A stretch of DNA of 64,000 nt from NCBI GenBank assembly GCA_964006375.1, contig OZ023264.1, positions 13,402,225 through 13,466,224 on the forward strand. Direction: 5' to 3'. Source of the stretch: Tillus elongatus. Lineage: Eukaryota > Arthropoda > Insecta > Coleoptera > Cleridae. A program made the position numbers and the translations under genes. Below are positions 47,804 through 59,845 of the stretch, one piece after another (the first letter of the stretch is position 1; every line of letters begins with the position of its first letter). The notes below the pieces were generated by a model, which searched no databases, had not been told where the DNA came from, and saw only the letters and a program-made list of their open reading frames with translations.

Positions 47804-48370
47804 CGAGATTTTTAATTCCCGTTTCAATACTAGCATAGACATTTAAAAGTTCGTCTTTTTGTGACTGCAAAGCCAATTTTAACCCTTTGTTTAAGAGGCC
47901 AACCTCATTTTTGTTAAACGACTGCGACGAAAGATTTTCTACAAGGTCAATTTTCCGAGAAACAAATTTTTCGTTTTTAATCTGATCATTTATACGTTTT
48001 TAAATTTTTTTATTCTGTATATTGATTTTTTTAATTAACTTTCGTTAACGACTACATACATGTTCCTCTGAAAATTGCACCAGTCATCGTACTCTAAGTT
48101 ACCCAACTTAAAAGTTAACTTTTTAAACAAACTATTGCCTGTATTTCTAACAAACTACGTTTAGAGTACAGATATTGCATTTATGAATCCAACCATTTTT
48201 GTTTAGCAACATTTTTAGCTTTTTCACCCACTTTTGTGTTAATAGAAATTTTAATATTGAAATTAATGAAATTAGGAAAGACTGATTTGTGTTTGCAAGA
48301 TTTTAGAAAGGCGATATCTGCACCTAATAATCTAATTTTAGTACTTAGCTTTCGATAAAGATTCAGTTCC
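47804..48370 (-). pseudogene. Penelope-like element B, N-terminal region
   Basis: The minus strand reads LYRKLSTKIRLLGADIAFLK, VFPNFINFNIKISINTK, AKNVAKQKWLD, YSKRSLLEIQ and then ENLSSQSFNKNEVGLLNKGL, LALQSQKDELLNVYASIE. This is the alpha-helical N-terminal extension of PLE proteins that precedes RT. Several frame changes. It starts just after the terminal repeat of PLE A and is cut at 47803 by the MITE. Confidence 0.65.
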
Positions 48371-48399
48371 GTGAAACTGGGAGCTATAATGCACTAAGT

Positions 48400-48530
48400 G
48401 AAAATTGGAACCTGTGATGAGCACTGATAAGTACACTTGGAGGACCCAAATTACAACACATATTTTGAACGACTTAACCATCGTTTCGCTAACAAAGTTA
48501 GCGTCCTCAGAGGATGAAAAATTCGAACTA
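48400..48530 (-). mobile_element. PLE terminal repeat at a tandem junction
   Basis: The minus strand carries the hammerhead region, then 'gttgtaatttgggtcctcc' and 'agtgtacttatcagtgctca'. It lies between the endonuclease end of PLE A (48680) and the N-terminus of PLE B (48370). This is the shared repeat between head-to-tail copies. Confidence 0.7.
48475..48516 (-). ncRNA. Hammerhead motif, partly decayed
   Basis: The minus strand has CCT-CTGAGGA, helix II CGCTAAC/GTTAGCG (7 bp, perfect) and GAAA. Helix III reads ACGATGGT, so the palindrome seen at 7189-7196 is damaged. Confidence 0.5.
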
Positions 48531-48679
48531 ATTTCTACAGCTCATCTATTTATATTGATTTTTAGGTAACTTGACGATACGAAGGGGGAGATTTAAATCT
48601 CAGGCAGATTTTCTGTTTATTGTATCTTTATTGCCCGACGAGGTTATTTAACTTCTTTTATTACTTTAGCTAACAGATT

Positions 48680-49045
48680 TAGGAATGTTTATCTGATTCA
48701 GAGAACGAGCGAAAAGAGAGGGCTTTGACGGGGCTAGATTTAAGGATATAAGGTTATTTATTGCTCTAGAAATATAAATGCTCTCATACGTATCAAGCAT
48801 CTATTGCTGTCTAATATTTTTGTAAAGTTTCAGATTTTCCTTATCGATGTGGTGTTTATTATGCCATATATGTTGTGCCACGCATGACTTGTCTACACTA
48901 CCATATCTCAAATGTGCAAGATGGTCTCGCAATCTAGTCCCTATGTTTCTCTTAGTCCCTCAAACGTATTCAAGATAGCAATCTTTACAACCTATCTCAT
49001 AGATACCCGACATTTCAGTGGCTTTATCTGTATCTGTCGTATTAC
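48680..49045 (-). pseudogene. Penelope-like element A, GIY-YIG endonuclease
   Basis: The minus strand has TEMSGIYEIGCKDCYLEYV, then an in-frame stop and KRNIGTRLRDHLAHLRYG, SCVAQHIWHNKHHIDKENLK, ESIYISRAINN. The GIY and Y(V/I)G-equivalent positions and the Arg of the nuclease helix are visible. Two or more stops make it inactive. Confidence 0.8.
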
Positions 49046-49059
49046 CTAACAAATTTCTT

Positions 49060-49675
49060 AAGTTATTTTTTGTCGAAAAAGTTAGCCGCAACTCGGCTTT
49101 TTAAAAAATTATCTCGAGACCCCTTGTGATACACTGTTCAAAAGGTAGGCAAACGATGTTTTTCTCTATTTTATCTTTCCTCAATATCGTGCATTCCGCT
49201 ATCATTTTCTTTGTTCTGTGTCTACTAATTAATTTTTCCACTAATCAATCCGAATTCCCGTTATATTGAGCCACGTTTTTAATATATTCTAATTCTAACT
49301 ATATCTACTCTTACTTAAGGGAAAATTTATCAATCTATTTACTAAGAAATTTAATACTGGCCGTTTTTTTGTAAGTCATTTGAAATGTAACGTAGAGTGG
49401 TGGTTCCTTTCCTGTATATATCGAATTCAAGAGTGTCATTATTTTTAATAACTAGTAAATCTAGAAAGGGAAATTTATTATTAACTTCTAATTCGAGGGT
49501 GAATTTTATTGAATCAAATTGACAGTTTAGTTTTTTAATAAATTCGTCTACCTTGCATGTATTTGTGTTAAACACTGCAAAAATATCGTCCACACAACAA
49601 AAGCATACTCTAGGAAAATACTCACTTTCATTTTCTAAATCCGTCTCAAGTCTACTCATGACTATAGACGGAAGG

Positions 49676-49680
<5 letters not shown>
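49060..49680 (-). pseudogene. Penelope-like element A, RT catalytic and thumb region
   Basis: LPSIVMSRLETDLENESEYF leads into CCVDDIFAVFNTNTCKVDEF (catalytic VDD), then NKFPFLDLLVIKNNDTLEFD and IYRKGTTTLRYIS. Below 49350 it continues in other frames as the thumb (LELEYIKNVAQYNG...LVEKLISRH), down to the linker before the nuclease. Confidence 0.82.
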
Positions 49681-50808
<1,128 letters not shown>

Positions 50809-51060
50809 GCCTTTGGCTCATAGACTAATAGGTTTGCAATAAATAGAGACCGTGGGTTTAAATAATGTCAAAATCTCGTCTTCCACCAAGTTACCATCTT
50901 TAACTTTATTAATGAATTCAAGTGAATTTGTCACTGAATCAGTTTTTTGTTTAATAGGCAAGCTTTTAAACCCATTTGACAGCCACTTTGCTAGATTATA
51001 TGTCGGAGAATCTATAGACGAAATAATAGGCCTCATTCATTTTCCCGGTTTATGAATTTT
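50809..51060 (-). pseudogene. Penelope-like element A, RT N-terminal block
   Basis: PKIHKPGK (about 51040-51062), then MRPIISSIDSPTYNLAKWLS, GFKSLPIKQKTDSVTNSLEF and EDEILTLF. These are the first RT motifs of PLEs. One frameshift separates PKIHKPGK from MRPIIS. Confidence 0.8.
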
Positions 51061-51069
51061 TGGGAGACA

Positions 51070-51370
51070 ATATTTATTGGGGACTTTCGGCTTTGAAACC
51101 TCCAACGATCTTCCAAAGTCCTTTGTTATCTATCGTTTTGATAATGTTTTTGATGTATTCTAATTCTCTACTATATCCACTCCCACTTAAGGGAAAATTT
51201 ATCGATCTATTTACTAAGAAATTTAAACTGGCTATTTTTTGTGCAAACGTATGATGTTAATCATTTTGGGTGTAACTTAAAGTGGTGGTTTCGTTCCTGT
51301 AAACATCGAATTCAAGAGAGTCATAATTTTTAATAACTAGTACATATAGAAAAGGAAGTTTATTGTTGTG
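51070..51370 (-). pseudogene. Second PLE copy, RT thumb segment fused to PLE A
   Basis: Matches the thumb region at 49230-49480 ('aagggaaaatttatc', 'actaagaaattta', 'gtggtggtt'), not the region expected upstream of PKIHK. At about 51110 it joins sequence that belongs before PKIHK. This points to a deletion between two tandem PLE copies. Confidence 0.6.
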
Positions 51371-51411
51371 TTGTGGTGATTTGGGTTCTCCAAGTGTACT
51401 TATCATGAGTC
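51371..51411 (+). mobile_element. PLE terminal-repeat scrap, plus orientation
   Basis: 'ggtgatttgggttctccaag' then 'tgtacttatcatgag', orientation opposite to the adjoining RT segment. Confidence 0.55.
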
Positions 51412-51810
51412 TACATTGTTTTAGTTATTACTTGATACAATTATATTTTCCATATCTTCGAAAATGTGCTCATGGTCTTCGAAATGCTTTGGGTGGCTGC
51501 TATTCCCGCATTCTACCCTAAGAGTTTGTGAAGCCAGAGAAAAAATCTTTACGTTTGTATTTATTACTGGACAGTTTCATTAAGTTAGGCAACAATAATA
51601 AACGAATTCGGGGATTGTACTTGTGTAAATAATGCAAATCGACAAGTGTTTAAATAATTCTTTATTTTCTTAAATTATTAGCAATTTAATGATATTAAAT
51701 GATATTAAATTAGAAATTTCTGACAAACCAGTCAACGAATCGCTCTGCAAATTGTTATTGTTATTTGTTATTTTCCATAAACAGGTAGGCTTTATGAGTG
51801 TCGACGGAAT
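51412..51810. other. Unassigned spacer
   Basis: AT-rich, with 'aatgatattaaatgatatt' reiteration at 51689-51712. No gene. Confidence 0.35.
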
Positions 51811-52056
51811 CCTTTGATGAACACTGATAAGTACAACTTGGAGCCCCCAATTAGTCACGATAAAGTTTTTAGACCTGACGATCGTTTCTATAACAAAGTT
51901 GGTGTCATCAGAACGCTGAATAAACTAAACGAATATAGGTTCATTTAATTTATTCATCCTTCCGATGAGGCTAACTTTGTTAGCGAAACGATCGTCAGGT
52001 ATGAAAATTGTATTGTGATAAATTGGGTTCTCCAAATTGTACTTATCAGGTATCCT
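51811..52056. repeat. Foldback of two PLE terminal repeats, each with a hammerhead-like core
   Basis: Left part 51811-51919 (minus) and right part 51958-52056 (plus) are inverted copies. Minus core: CTGATGA ... GAAA with helix III ACGATCGT and C at the cleavage position. Plus core: CCGATGA (U4 lost), helix II GCTAAC/GTTAGC, GAAA, ACGATCGT. Confidence 0.7.
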
Positions 52057-52434
52057 CTAGCTAGCTAAAACTTTTACAAAAAATGTGATGTCGCCAGTTC
52101 TGCTAAAAAATAGTGGCTATTTTAAATGGGACAGACTGTATTTTATCTCATTTTTAGAATCCCTATTCAATACCTAACAACTTCCTCCATGCGTCTATAC
52201 CTACCTTCAGCGCTGGTCCTTGGGTACAGAGAAAGGAGCGGTCGCTCTAGGCGCCAGATGACAAGGGGTGCCAAAAAACCAATTGCGAAAAATAATTTCC
52301 AGCGATACGATGACGAGTACGACGCTTTTCGTTTGCGCGTAATAATTTGTTTTGGTCACTGAACGGCGCGATGCACAAAGTAACAACGCGCGCATGCTTC
52401 CTACGTATCACATAGTGAGATGTAAGACAAGAGT
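52057..52434. other. Unassigned; GC-richer block
   Basis: 52207-52400 is GC-rich, with 'gcgctggtccttggg' and CGCGC motifs. It may be the end of a DNA transposon. No ORF with a family. Confidence 0.3.
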
Positions 52435-52695
52435 CGCCATCTCGTTGCGGAACCAGGTAGTATGTTGTCACGGCAGCTCCAAATAACACAAAAATGTTAT
52501 AAAATAGAGACTGTGTACAACCAACTAACAATTTTGTAAATTGTCAGTCCTAGTCTATTTATTCCCTAATATGAGGGCAATGTATGTATGGCTAGGTGTA
52601 TTCTCACCACAGTCAGAACTGTAGACCGGTTTCGCTCTAATTAAAGCTCGTCAGTACGGTATACTAATTGCAGCGAGAACACACCTATAAAGTAA
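52435..52695 (+). mobile_element. Short hammerhead-bearing repeat, copy 2
   Basis: Body collinear with 31896-32020. The hammerhead module is reversed relative to copy 1. Confidence 0.65.
52611..52669 (-). ncRNA. Type I hammerhead ribozyme, copy 2
   Basis: The minus strand has GTA-CTGACGA, helix II GCTTT-AATT-AGAGC (with a G-U), GAAA, palindromic helix III ACCGGT and cleavage GTC|TAC. Helix I close to the core is GTA/TAC; the outer helix I seen in copy 1 has decayed. Confidence 0.7.
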
Positions 52696-52839
52696 TAAGG
52701 CTATGGTAGTCATCACGCGAGCTAGTGCATTTACTGGTGCTTCATTTATTTCTCAGTTTTTACTTAGTGTTATTAAATGTGGTTAATCTAACAGTTGTAT
52801 TTATTATCGAACCATGATTACCCAATATAAAATCAATTA

Positions 52840-54240
52840 TTAAATTGTTAGTAAAATGCCTTTATCAATAGCTCAAGGAATTGAAGTTCTAATGGTGATT
52901 GGTTATTGTAACAGGATCCGAAGTCAGGCAGATGTGTATTCTGTTTAAAACTAAATATCCGGATAGGTCTATCAATCAATCAACAGTCAGTCGGATATAT
53001 AAAAAAGGTCTAGTCTGGAAGATTTGCCAAAAACAGATCGCCGGTCTATAAGTGAAGAATTGAAACTAAAGGTGTTATTGGCAGTGGAAGAGTGCCCCAC
53101 AGTAGTGTTCGGCAAATTGGCCGAGACAATGGGATTCCATTTGAGACGGCACATAAAGTATTAAAACTTGAAAGGCTTCATCCTTATGTGTGTGTGTTTT
53201 TTGTTTTATTTCTTTAACGTCGATCTATTTCCGAGACTATGGCCAGGAAACAGTTTCACCTCACTATCCTGGAAACTTTGCCTAACCCCTGCTTTCCTGT
53301 AAGGAGGGAAGGGGCCTTTAACGTGCCCAACATTGCATGGACGGGGGACGTTCGGCTTTATGCTCGTCCGAAAAACGTGCAGACATTCAACTTGTTCAAA
53401 TACAATGCTAGAACCTCAGATGATGTTAATATTACAGTATGTACTGAAAAAGTGAAAGGAGAACCCTGTGATCGAACCCAGTACCTTTTGGTTCAGAGGC
53501 ACACGTTCTTACCACTGAACCATCGAGTCTCTGCTTCATCCTTATAAAATACAGCTTTTGCAGGAGTTATCCGATGACGATCCAGACCAAAGGGTGCAGT
53601 TTGGTGCAACCTTAATAGATAAATGTAATGACAACTCTTTGCAAGTATCGAATATTCTGTTTTAGGACGAATCAACTTTTACACTAAATCGAGAAGTTAA
53701 CCGTCAAAACTGCGGATATTGGGTAAGAGAAAATCCAAGATGGTTGCGACAGAATCACACAAAATATCTACAAAAGGTAAATGTTTGGGCGGGAATTGTT
53801 AGGAGTAAGATAATTGGTCCCTACTTTTTTCATGGAACTATAAGTGGACCACGACATCTACAATTTTTACAGGAATATCCCATTTGGACGTTATTGAACT
53901 TATTTCCTTCATTAGAAAATATGGGCACAATGCCGGTATGGTAAAGCATAACTTGTGGTATTAACAAGATGGTGCTCCCGCGCATAATGACGTTACTGTT
54001 TGATAGTATCGGGATCATCAGTTTCCCAACAGAATGATTGGCAGGCGTGGTGCAATCGAGTGGACAGCAAGTTCACCCTACCTAACTCCCATAGATTTTT
54101 TTCTGTGAGGTAATTTGAAGGATCTGGTATTCAAAAGTGAACCAGATTCCGTCGAAATTTAGCGTGTTATTGTTTTTGAAATCAAAGATATCAGCGTTTG
54201 TTGAAGCCAGATCGATATATCGAAAACAGTAAATGGTAGA
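52840..54240 (+). pseudogene. Mariner-type transposase 3, many lesions, SINE inserted
   Basis: N-terminal HTH remnants (SISEELKLKVLLAVEECPTV) are at 53035-53110. After the SINE come IQLLQELSDDDPDQRVQFGA, DESTFTLNREVNRQNCGYWV (first Asp), VNVWAGIVRSKIIGPYFFHG, QDGAPAHND (second Asp), MIGRRGAIEWTASSPYL and IDFFL (third Asp) and NLKDLVFKSEPDSVE. The layout is that of the transposase at 33929-35072, with numerous stops. Confidence 0.8.
53188..53532 (-). mobile_element. tRNA-derived SINE with target-site duplication
   Basis: 345 bp between two perfect copies of gcttcatccttat (53175-53187 and 53533-53545). On the minus strand the head has GATGGTTCAGTGGTAAGAAC (A box region) and GGTTCGATCAC (B box), then a body and a tail AATAAAACAAAAAACACACA. 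It interrupts the transposase frame at codon ...ERLHPY. Confidence 0.88.
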
Positions 54241-55200
54241 ATTATAGACGCATGTTACGAGTTGAAAAAATGGTTAGGAATTGAATGGGGATTCCAGACA
54301 AGGAGTCATGGTAGGTGTGGGGGGTACGCCGGGGCTACAGGACGCACTCGTCTGGTTCACGATGGATCCGGTAGGGAGTCTGGGATGGGGGCAGGCGTTT
54401 ATTCCGAAGGGGCGAGATTAAATCACAGTATTTCCTTCGGAGCTCTTGCGAGAGAACAAGAGGAGGGGCTACACCAACAAGCGGATCCTAATAGCCACAG
54501 CCAGCCAGGCAGCCCTTAAGGCTCTAAGTACCACACGGGTAAATTCCAGGCTGGTAAGTGAATGCCGAGACGAGACGAGCGACCTGGCTGGGCAGAATGA
54601 AGTCATCTTCATCTGTGTCACTCCGGAGTCAATGAAAATGAAGAAGCTGACAGTCTCGCTAAGAGAGGATCAACAGAACCATTTATGGGACCAGGCGTAT
54701 CGAAACGCACGGACAGGGGAACCATCAAGTCCTGGGCTAGGGAACAGCATAATGCATACTTGGCAGATTGTCCAGGGCTCAAACACGGGAAGGCAACCCA
54801 GTTCAAAGGGAGCTGTGGAGCTGCTAAATCTTAGTAGTGGGCAGCTCAGAAACATAACAGGACTCTTGACGGACACACGGCTGTCAAGAAACACCATGCA
54901 GACTCTGCGGTGAGGGGAAGGAATCAGCTCAGCACAACTTGTGCGAGTGTAAAGCTCTGGACCGCAAAAGACAACTGACCTACGGACAACCTAGACCGGA
55001 GACAGAGCAATATAAAACTTCACCCTACCAATCGCTGTGCAGACTAGTTCAAGGCACAGTGATTTTGGAATGAGTGGAGTAGAAAGGGCAAAGGGCATGC
55101 ACAATAAGCCAAAGGCTGCGGTGCTATCGTGGCGGCAAAGACGCGGACGAGCACTAAAGAAAAAGAGGGATTCCAGATATAAGATAATATTCATGATGTT
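54241..55200 (+). pseudogene. LINE D, RNase H domain and tail
   Basis: In shifting frames: VHDGSGRESGMGAGVYSEGA (usual TDGS), QAALKALSTTRVNSRLVSEC, DLAGQNEVIFI (then WVPGHSG-like in another frame) and KGAVELLNLSSGQLRNITGL. It resembles LINE C but is clearly diverged. Ends in an AT-rich 3' region near 55200. Confidence 0.78.
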
Positions 55201-55465
55201 TCATTTAAAATGATAATATTGAAGAAACGTCGAACATCGCATTTTCAAAAATATTTTAGCTAGATAGATTATATCTGTTGTGTAAAATTTGCAGAGCGAC
55301 CCGTTAACTGGTTTGTCGGAAAACTAAGTATCATCCACCGCGAATCACCCTGTATAGCAAATAAAATATATTTAAGAAATGCAATTCTTTTTGTATATCA
55401 ATATTATTAGGGTGACTAGTATCTTAATCAAAAAATGTTTAATCCATTGTGTCCATATACTTCCT
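55201..55465. other. Presumed 3' flank of the upstream nrf-6 paralogue
   Basis: Lies downstream (minus strand) of the stop at 55466. I find no clear AATAAA on the minus strand within 200 bp. Confidence 0.35.
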
Positions 55466-55612
55466 TCACAATTTCTTCTCTGTGCCTGACTTTGCTTTCT
55501 TCACCTGAGGCACGTACAGTTTTTGTAGTACGCTAAAAGGCCTCTCAACTGTCATATGCATAAAAGCTCCAAACATAATCGCCATAATAACATCTTGCGG
55601 ATAACTCAACGC
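55466..55612 (-). CDS. nrf-6-like paralogue (gene 2), last exon
   Basis: Acceptor TTGTTGCAG, 147 nt, phase 0 entry, stop TGA at 55466-55468. It encodes ALSYPQDVIMAIMFGAFMHM, then TVERPFSVLQKLYVPQVKK and a Lys-rich end. The final membrane helix followed by (V/E)xPF...LEKL is the characteristic C-terminus of nrf-6-type acyltransferases. The short basic cytoplasmic tail is normal for the family. It joins the exon at 62418-62560 in frame. Confidence 0.85.
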   Translation of the reverse strand, partial: ALSYPQDVIMAIMFGAFMHMTVERPFSVLQKLYVPQVKKAKSGTEKKL

Positions 55613-55975
55613 CTGCAACAAATTAATTGGTTTATTGATAAATAGATATAAAAGATCGATGTCGGACACTGTGAAAGGAAACTGAAACAGAAAGCAGAAT
55701 CATCCAAAAAACACAAGAATAGTAAGGTTGGGTTTAGTGAGCGATAGCTACTGTTGAAGTCAATGTCATTGTGAAAATACGTGTCAAGCACATGACTTCC
55801 TGTTAGTATTTTTGTGGTTTAAGGAGTGATTCGGATTTATGTTTCGGTAAATAGTGGTGGTTGTAAGCAAGCCTCGAAAGTTTCCTTTCATTTGCCACAG
55901 ATTTTTGGTACTAAAAAGTCTATAAACAGTCACAATACTTGCCTCGCCCCCCATTACAATACTTTTGTTTCTTTT
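55613..55975. other. Unassigned intron sequence of gene 2
   Basis: Nothing recognised. Confidence 0.4.
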
Positions 55976-56106
55976 TGGTGAATTTTTATTTTAAAAAATT
56001 CACTAATAGAAAGGTATCGATGGCGAGACTTTGCAAAAAATTTTTCAAATGAGCGCGAACTAGAACCCCTAGAACCCATATCCGGGGTCAGTTTCAATTT
56101 TTATAT

Positions 56107-56204
<98 letters not shown>

Positions 56205-56670
56205 CCGTCTGAGAATTCAAAAAATAATTAACCGATTTCAATGAAACTTGTCAAGTGCCTTTCATTAATTAATGTCTTGGATGAGTTTGTTAGCCAGGAA
56301 AATCTGACGGGGTTTTCCGGGAAAATTTTGAGTTTTCTTTCAAAAAAAAATTTTTTTATCCGAAAATAACAAAGCTGTTTTAAAAAAATTTACTATGTAT
56401 GTTCCCTTAGGAGAGGCCTTACTAAGTATCAAAATTCAACTTTCTAAGTTTATAGAAAATTGAGTTATTCAAATTTTAAATTTTCTTTCGAAAAAAATTT
56501 TTTTCTCAAAAAGTTACAAAGTTATTTTAATGAAATTTGGTGGATATCTTTCCCTAGGAAAGACCTTACCACACTCCAAAATTACACTTTCTAAGTTTAT
56601 ATGAAACTGAGTTATTCAAATTTGAAGCATTTAATAAAAATTCACTGCCATAACGTATTTGCTGCGTCCC
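55976..56670 (-). repeat. GACGCAG-TIR repeat with (TA)n
   Basis: Hairpin GTGAATTTTTATTTTAAAAAATTCAC at its left end, 'ggtatcgatggcgagac', TA array, 'gatgagtttgttagccagg', doubled inner module, then right terminus ACGTATTTGCTGCGTCCC. Confidence 0.85.
56112..56200. repeat. (TA)n microsatellite
   Basis: About 89 bp within the repeat. Confidence 0.95.
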
Positions 56671-56824
56671 GAATTTTTTTAACTTTGTTACATAATAATA
56701 GATCGCCCGGCATAGCAATAGAACCCATTCATTACAAATTTATATGTTTTTACATACAGTTTGTTCGTATATAAAAGTATTTCCACATAAATCATTTAAT
56801 TAGACATAAATAAACATGTTTTTT

Positions 56825-56921
<97 letters not shown>

Positions 56922-57139
56922 CATACATATGCACACACCCTTTTTTTTCAAATTTTGTATTTAGGACAAACAGGGATACAGTGAGTCCAGGGGCCCTTCA
57001 GGACGACAACACAGACGAGACTGAAGGGAAACAGTAGTACTTATCAGCTATTTGTACAGATTGTAAGTTTCTAAGGTTAACTTTTTTTTATAACTACCTA
57101 TAGGTCTATCTTAATATCTCTACAAAACCTAGCCACTGC
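56671..57139. other. Unassigned, with a (TA)n array at 56829-56911
   Basis: The TA tract here lacks the usual GACGCAG-family flanks. 56911-56931 is a degenerate TATGTATA tail. No gene. Confidence 0.5.
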
Positions 57140-57700
57140 TACCGATTCATTGGTGTGCTTAAAGTTCCTATTTTTTTATCGTGAATCATTAAGGAAAATT
57201 ATGTTAAAAGTAGAAGTCTATTGTTACACTACATGGCCTACTGCTTTTTGAACACTTTTTTTTGTCATTTGTTTTCTGGTATTGAATTTCATAGCCTACC
57301 ATCCTCAAAACGGTTTTTCTCAAAATTGTCAATGCAATTACAAGATTTCTCAAGCACGTTGTACATCATTGGAAAGCTCTTTTCACATGGGCAGAAAATC
57401 CAATATGGCTGCCATAATAAAAATAAACATTTATACCTGTAGCTTAAGAACAAATGACAATCCAAAGTTGAGAATAGCACAAAAAGATTACACTGTAAAA
57501 AGTATCCTGATAATGTGCAAGTCTTAGACATGTCAGATCAACGCCCACTTAGATATTGAAGAAAAAAAAAATCGACAAATATTGTTTTTTTTTCAAAATA
57601 ACTCGAAAACGAAAAGAGACAGGGGAAAAATGCAAGTCATATTTGGAACGACCATGAAACAACGGAGATAGCAATACATTCCCATCCAGTTTGGGACACA

Positions 57701-57706
<6 letters not shown>
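57140..57706. mobile_element. Right half of mariner-type transposon 2, second copy
   Basis: Collinear with 39660-40262 ('tatttttttatcgtgaatca', 'ttgttttctggtattg', 'gtcttagacatgtca', 'ccatccagtttgggacacac'). Ends at GTGTA-like sequence next to TA repeats. Confidence 0.8.

Positions 57707-57756
<50 letters not shown>
57703..57756. repeat. (TA)n microsatellite
   Basis: About 54 bp. The mariner terminus abuts it on the left and GACGCAG-family sequence on the right, consistent with mariner insertion at a TA in the array. Confidence 0.9.
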
Positions 57757-57765
<9 letters not shown>

Positions 57766-57774
57766 CATATGTGT

Positions 57775-58090
57775 GTCATGCAGATAATTAAAAAAATGGG
57801 CCGATTTTAATCAAATTTGGTACCTACCTTCCTTTTGTAAGTGGCGTGGATAAGATCGATATCCAGGAAAATCGGACCAGGTTTTCCGGGAAAATTTTGA
57901 GTTTTCTGTCGAACAAATTTGTTTTCTCAAGAAATAAAAAAGTTATGGTAACCAAATTCAGTTGGTAGATTTACGATATAAAAATTAAACTATACACCAA
58001 AATTTAGATTTCTTAGTTACAAGAAAAAAGAGTTATAGTAAAATATTTGGTGCCATGGTAATTCACTACCATAACGCACTTGCTGCGTCC
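57775..58090 (-). repeat. GACGCAG-TIR repeat, one half
   Basis: 'gggccgattttaatcaaatt', 'ggaaaatcggaccaggtttt', then the complete terminus ACGCACTTGCTGCGTCCAG. Confidence 0.75.
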
Positions 58091-58231
58091 AGACTTTTTT
58101 TTATTATTGGTTGATTATTATTAATGGGACGCAAGCTCTGCAATATGAAACATAACACTGTAAAATATGCTAAAGAACTGGATGTAATGTTTTATGGGCT
58201 CACACGGGACGCATTCCAGAAACTTGCTTTT

Positions 58232-59187
58232 TTTTTAATTTTAACAACACACCACGAGAGCTTACAGCCTAAATACTATCGTACCGTGGGTGTTGACAAG
58301 GAGGAAAGAGGCAACTTGTTAATTCTGGACTTGAAGGTTTGGAGGTTCGGAGCAGAAGGAAAAACATGTGCCGGCAAAGAATTCCACAACTTGGAAGTCC
58401 TCGGGACAAAAGAGCGGGCATAACAAGATGTTCTATGTCTGGTGACCTGGACAGTAAAAGGGTGCATTCGCTCTGTTCCCCTGGTAGATCTGTTGGGGGC
58501 AGCAGGTGGGGGAACTATGGAGGAAAGCTCCTCTGAGCAGTGCCCGTGCAGATATCTATAAAAGAGAGAGAGGTCACCAACGGCACGTCGGTGGGCAAGG
58601 GATGGCAGCCTTTGGGTGAGGGTAGGGTCACCGATGAGACGTATAGCTCTCTTTTGAATTGAGTCCAGGATAGCGAGTGTAGAAGCGGCAGCTGCACCCC
58701 AGATGTGGGAGCAGTATTCGAGGTTTGGCCTTATTTGTGAAGTATATAAGGTATAGAGATTAGCTGGTGAAAAGTATTTGCGAGCCCGGAAGAGGAAACC
58801 TCATTTCTTAGCAGCCGCTTCTGCAATTGATGTGACATGTTGGTGCCAGTTAAGATTTCGATCCACAGAAATGCCAACAAGAGAAAAGGACTCATTACTT
58901 TGAATAACTTGGTTGTTCATTGTGATGGGTCTGGGGCTGGTGTATCTCTTATGAGAAAGAAATCAAGACTGGTGGGGTTGAATTGTACAAGATTTCTACT
59001 TCCCCAGTCTAATATTTTTTGGAGATCCACGGAGACAGAACCCTCCATGAGTCTGCGATCCTCATCTAATTGGGCTAAAGAGACAGGCTTAGAATATTGT
59101 ATATTTGAGTGGAGGGTGCTGTCGTCCGCATAACTGTGAACTGGGTTGGATGTGCTAGAGAGGAGGTCATTGATGTGGAGAAGATCA
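58232..59187 (-). pseudogene. LINE A, RT end of palm to 3' end
   Basis: The minus strand starts in LLHINDLLSSTSNPVHSYAD, with the catalytic YADD intact, and runs through QFNPTS, LAILDSIQ, GHCSEELSSIVPPPAAPNRS and SKLWNSLPAHVFPSAP to the A-rich end (plus-strand TTTTTTTTAATTTTAACAAC at 58228). Frameshifts; 5'-truncated just upstream of the catalytic box. Confidence 0.87.
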
Positions 59188-59624
59188 TTCTAACAAATAA
59201 CATCGAAACCTGTTCCAGAACATCTCGGCAGGGAGGAAATGGATTGAAGGTTTTATGTAGAGGAATGCCCAGGTTGCTTCCAGATTTCCAGAACCGACTA
59301 ACATAGCTTGATCGGCAGTTTTTAACAGACGCAAAGTTGGGGAGTTTTTCGACAATCTTTGGCAGTTATAAGAGTTACATAATCTACAATATGGATAAGC
59401 AAGGATTAAAACAAACCTCCGAAGTTGATTTCAGCAAAATTCTCTCTCTTCACGTGCTAGTTTGCTCAAGTCTGTTATTTGATTTTGCAAAGTATTTTGT
59501 CCCGCAGAATTACTAGGCTTGAAAAACTTGAATTTTGACGTTATCTTAAGAAATAGTGAGTTACAGGCCGAAGGCCAATTGCAAGAAAGAATTTACTAAT
59601 CCAGTCAAAAGGCCCGCTTATCTG
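59188..59624. other. Unassigned intron sequence of gene 2
   Basis: No family recognised. Confidence 0.4.
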
Positions 59625-59707
59625 TATTAGTGAATTTTTTTTAAAAAAAATTCACTAATGAGATCACGACTTCTGAATTTTGAAAAAAAATTCCGGGGTC
59701 AGTTTCA

Positions 59708-59845
<138 letters not shown>

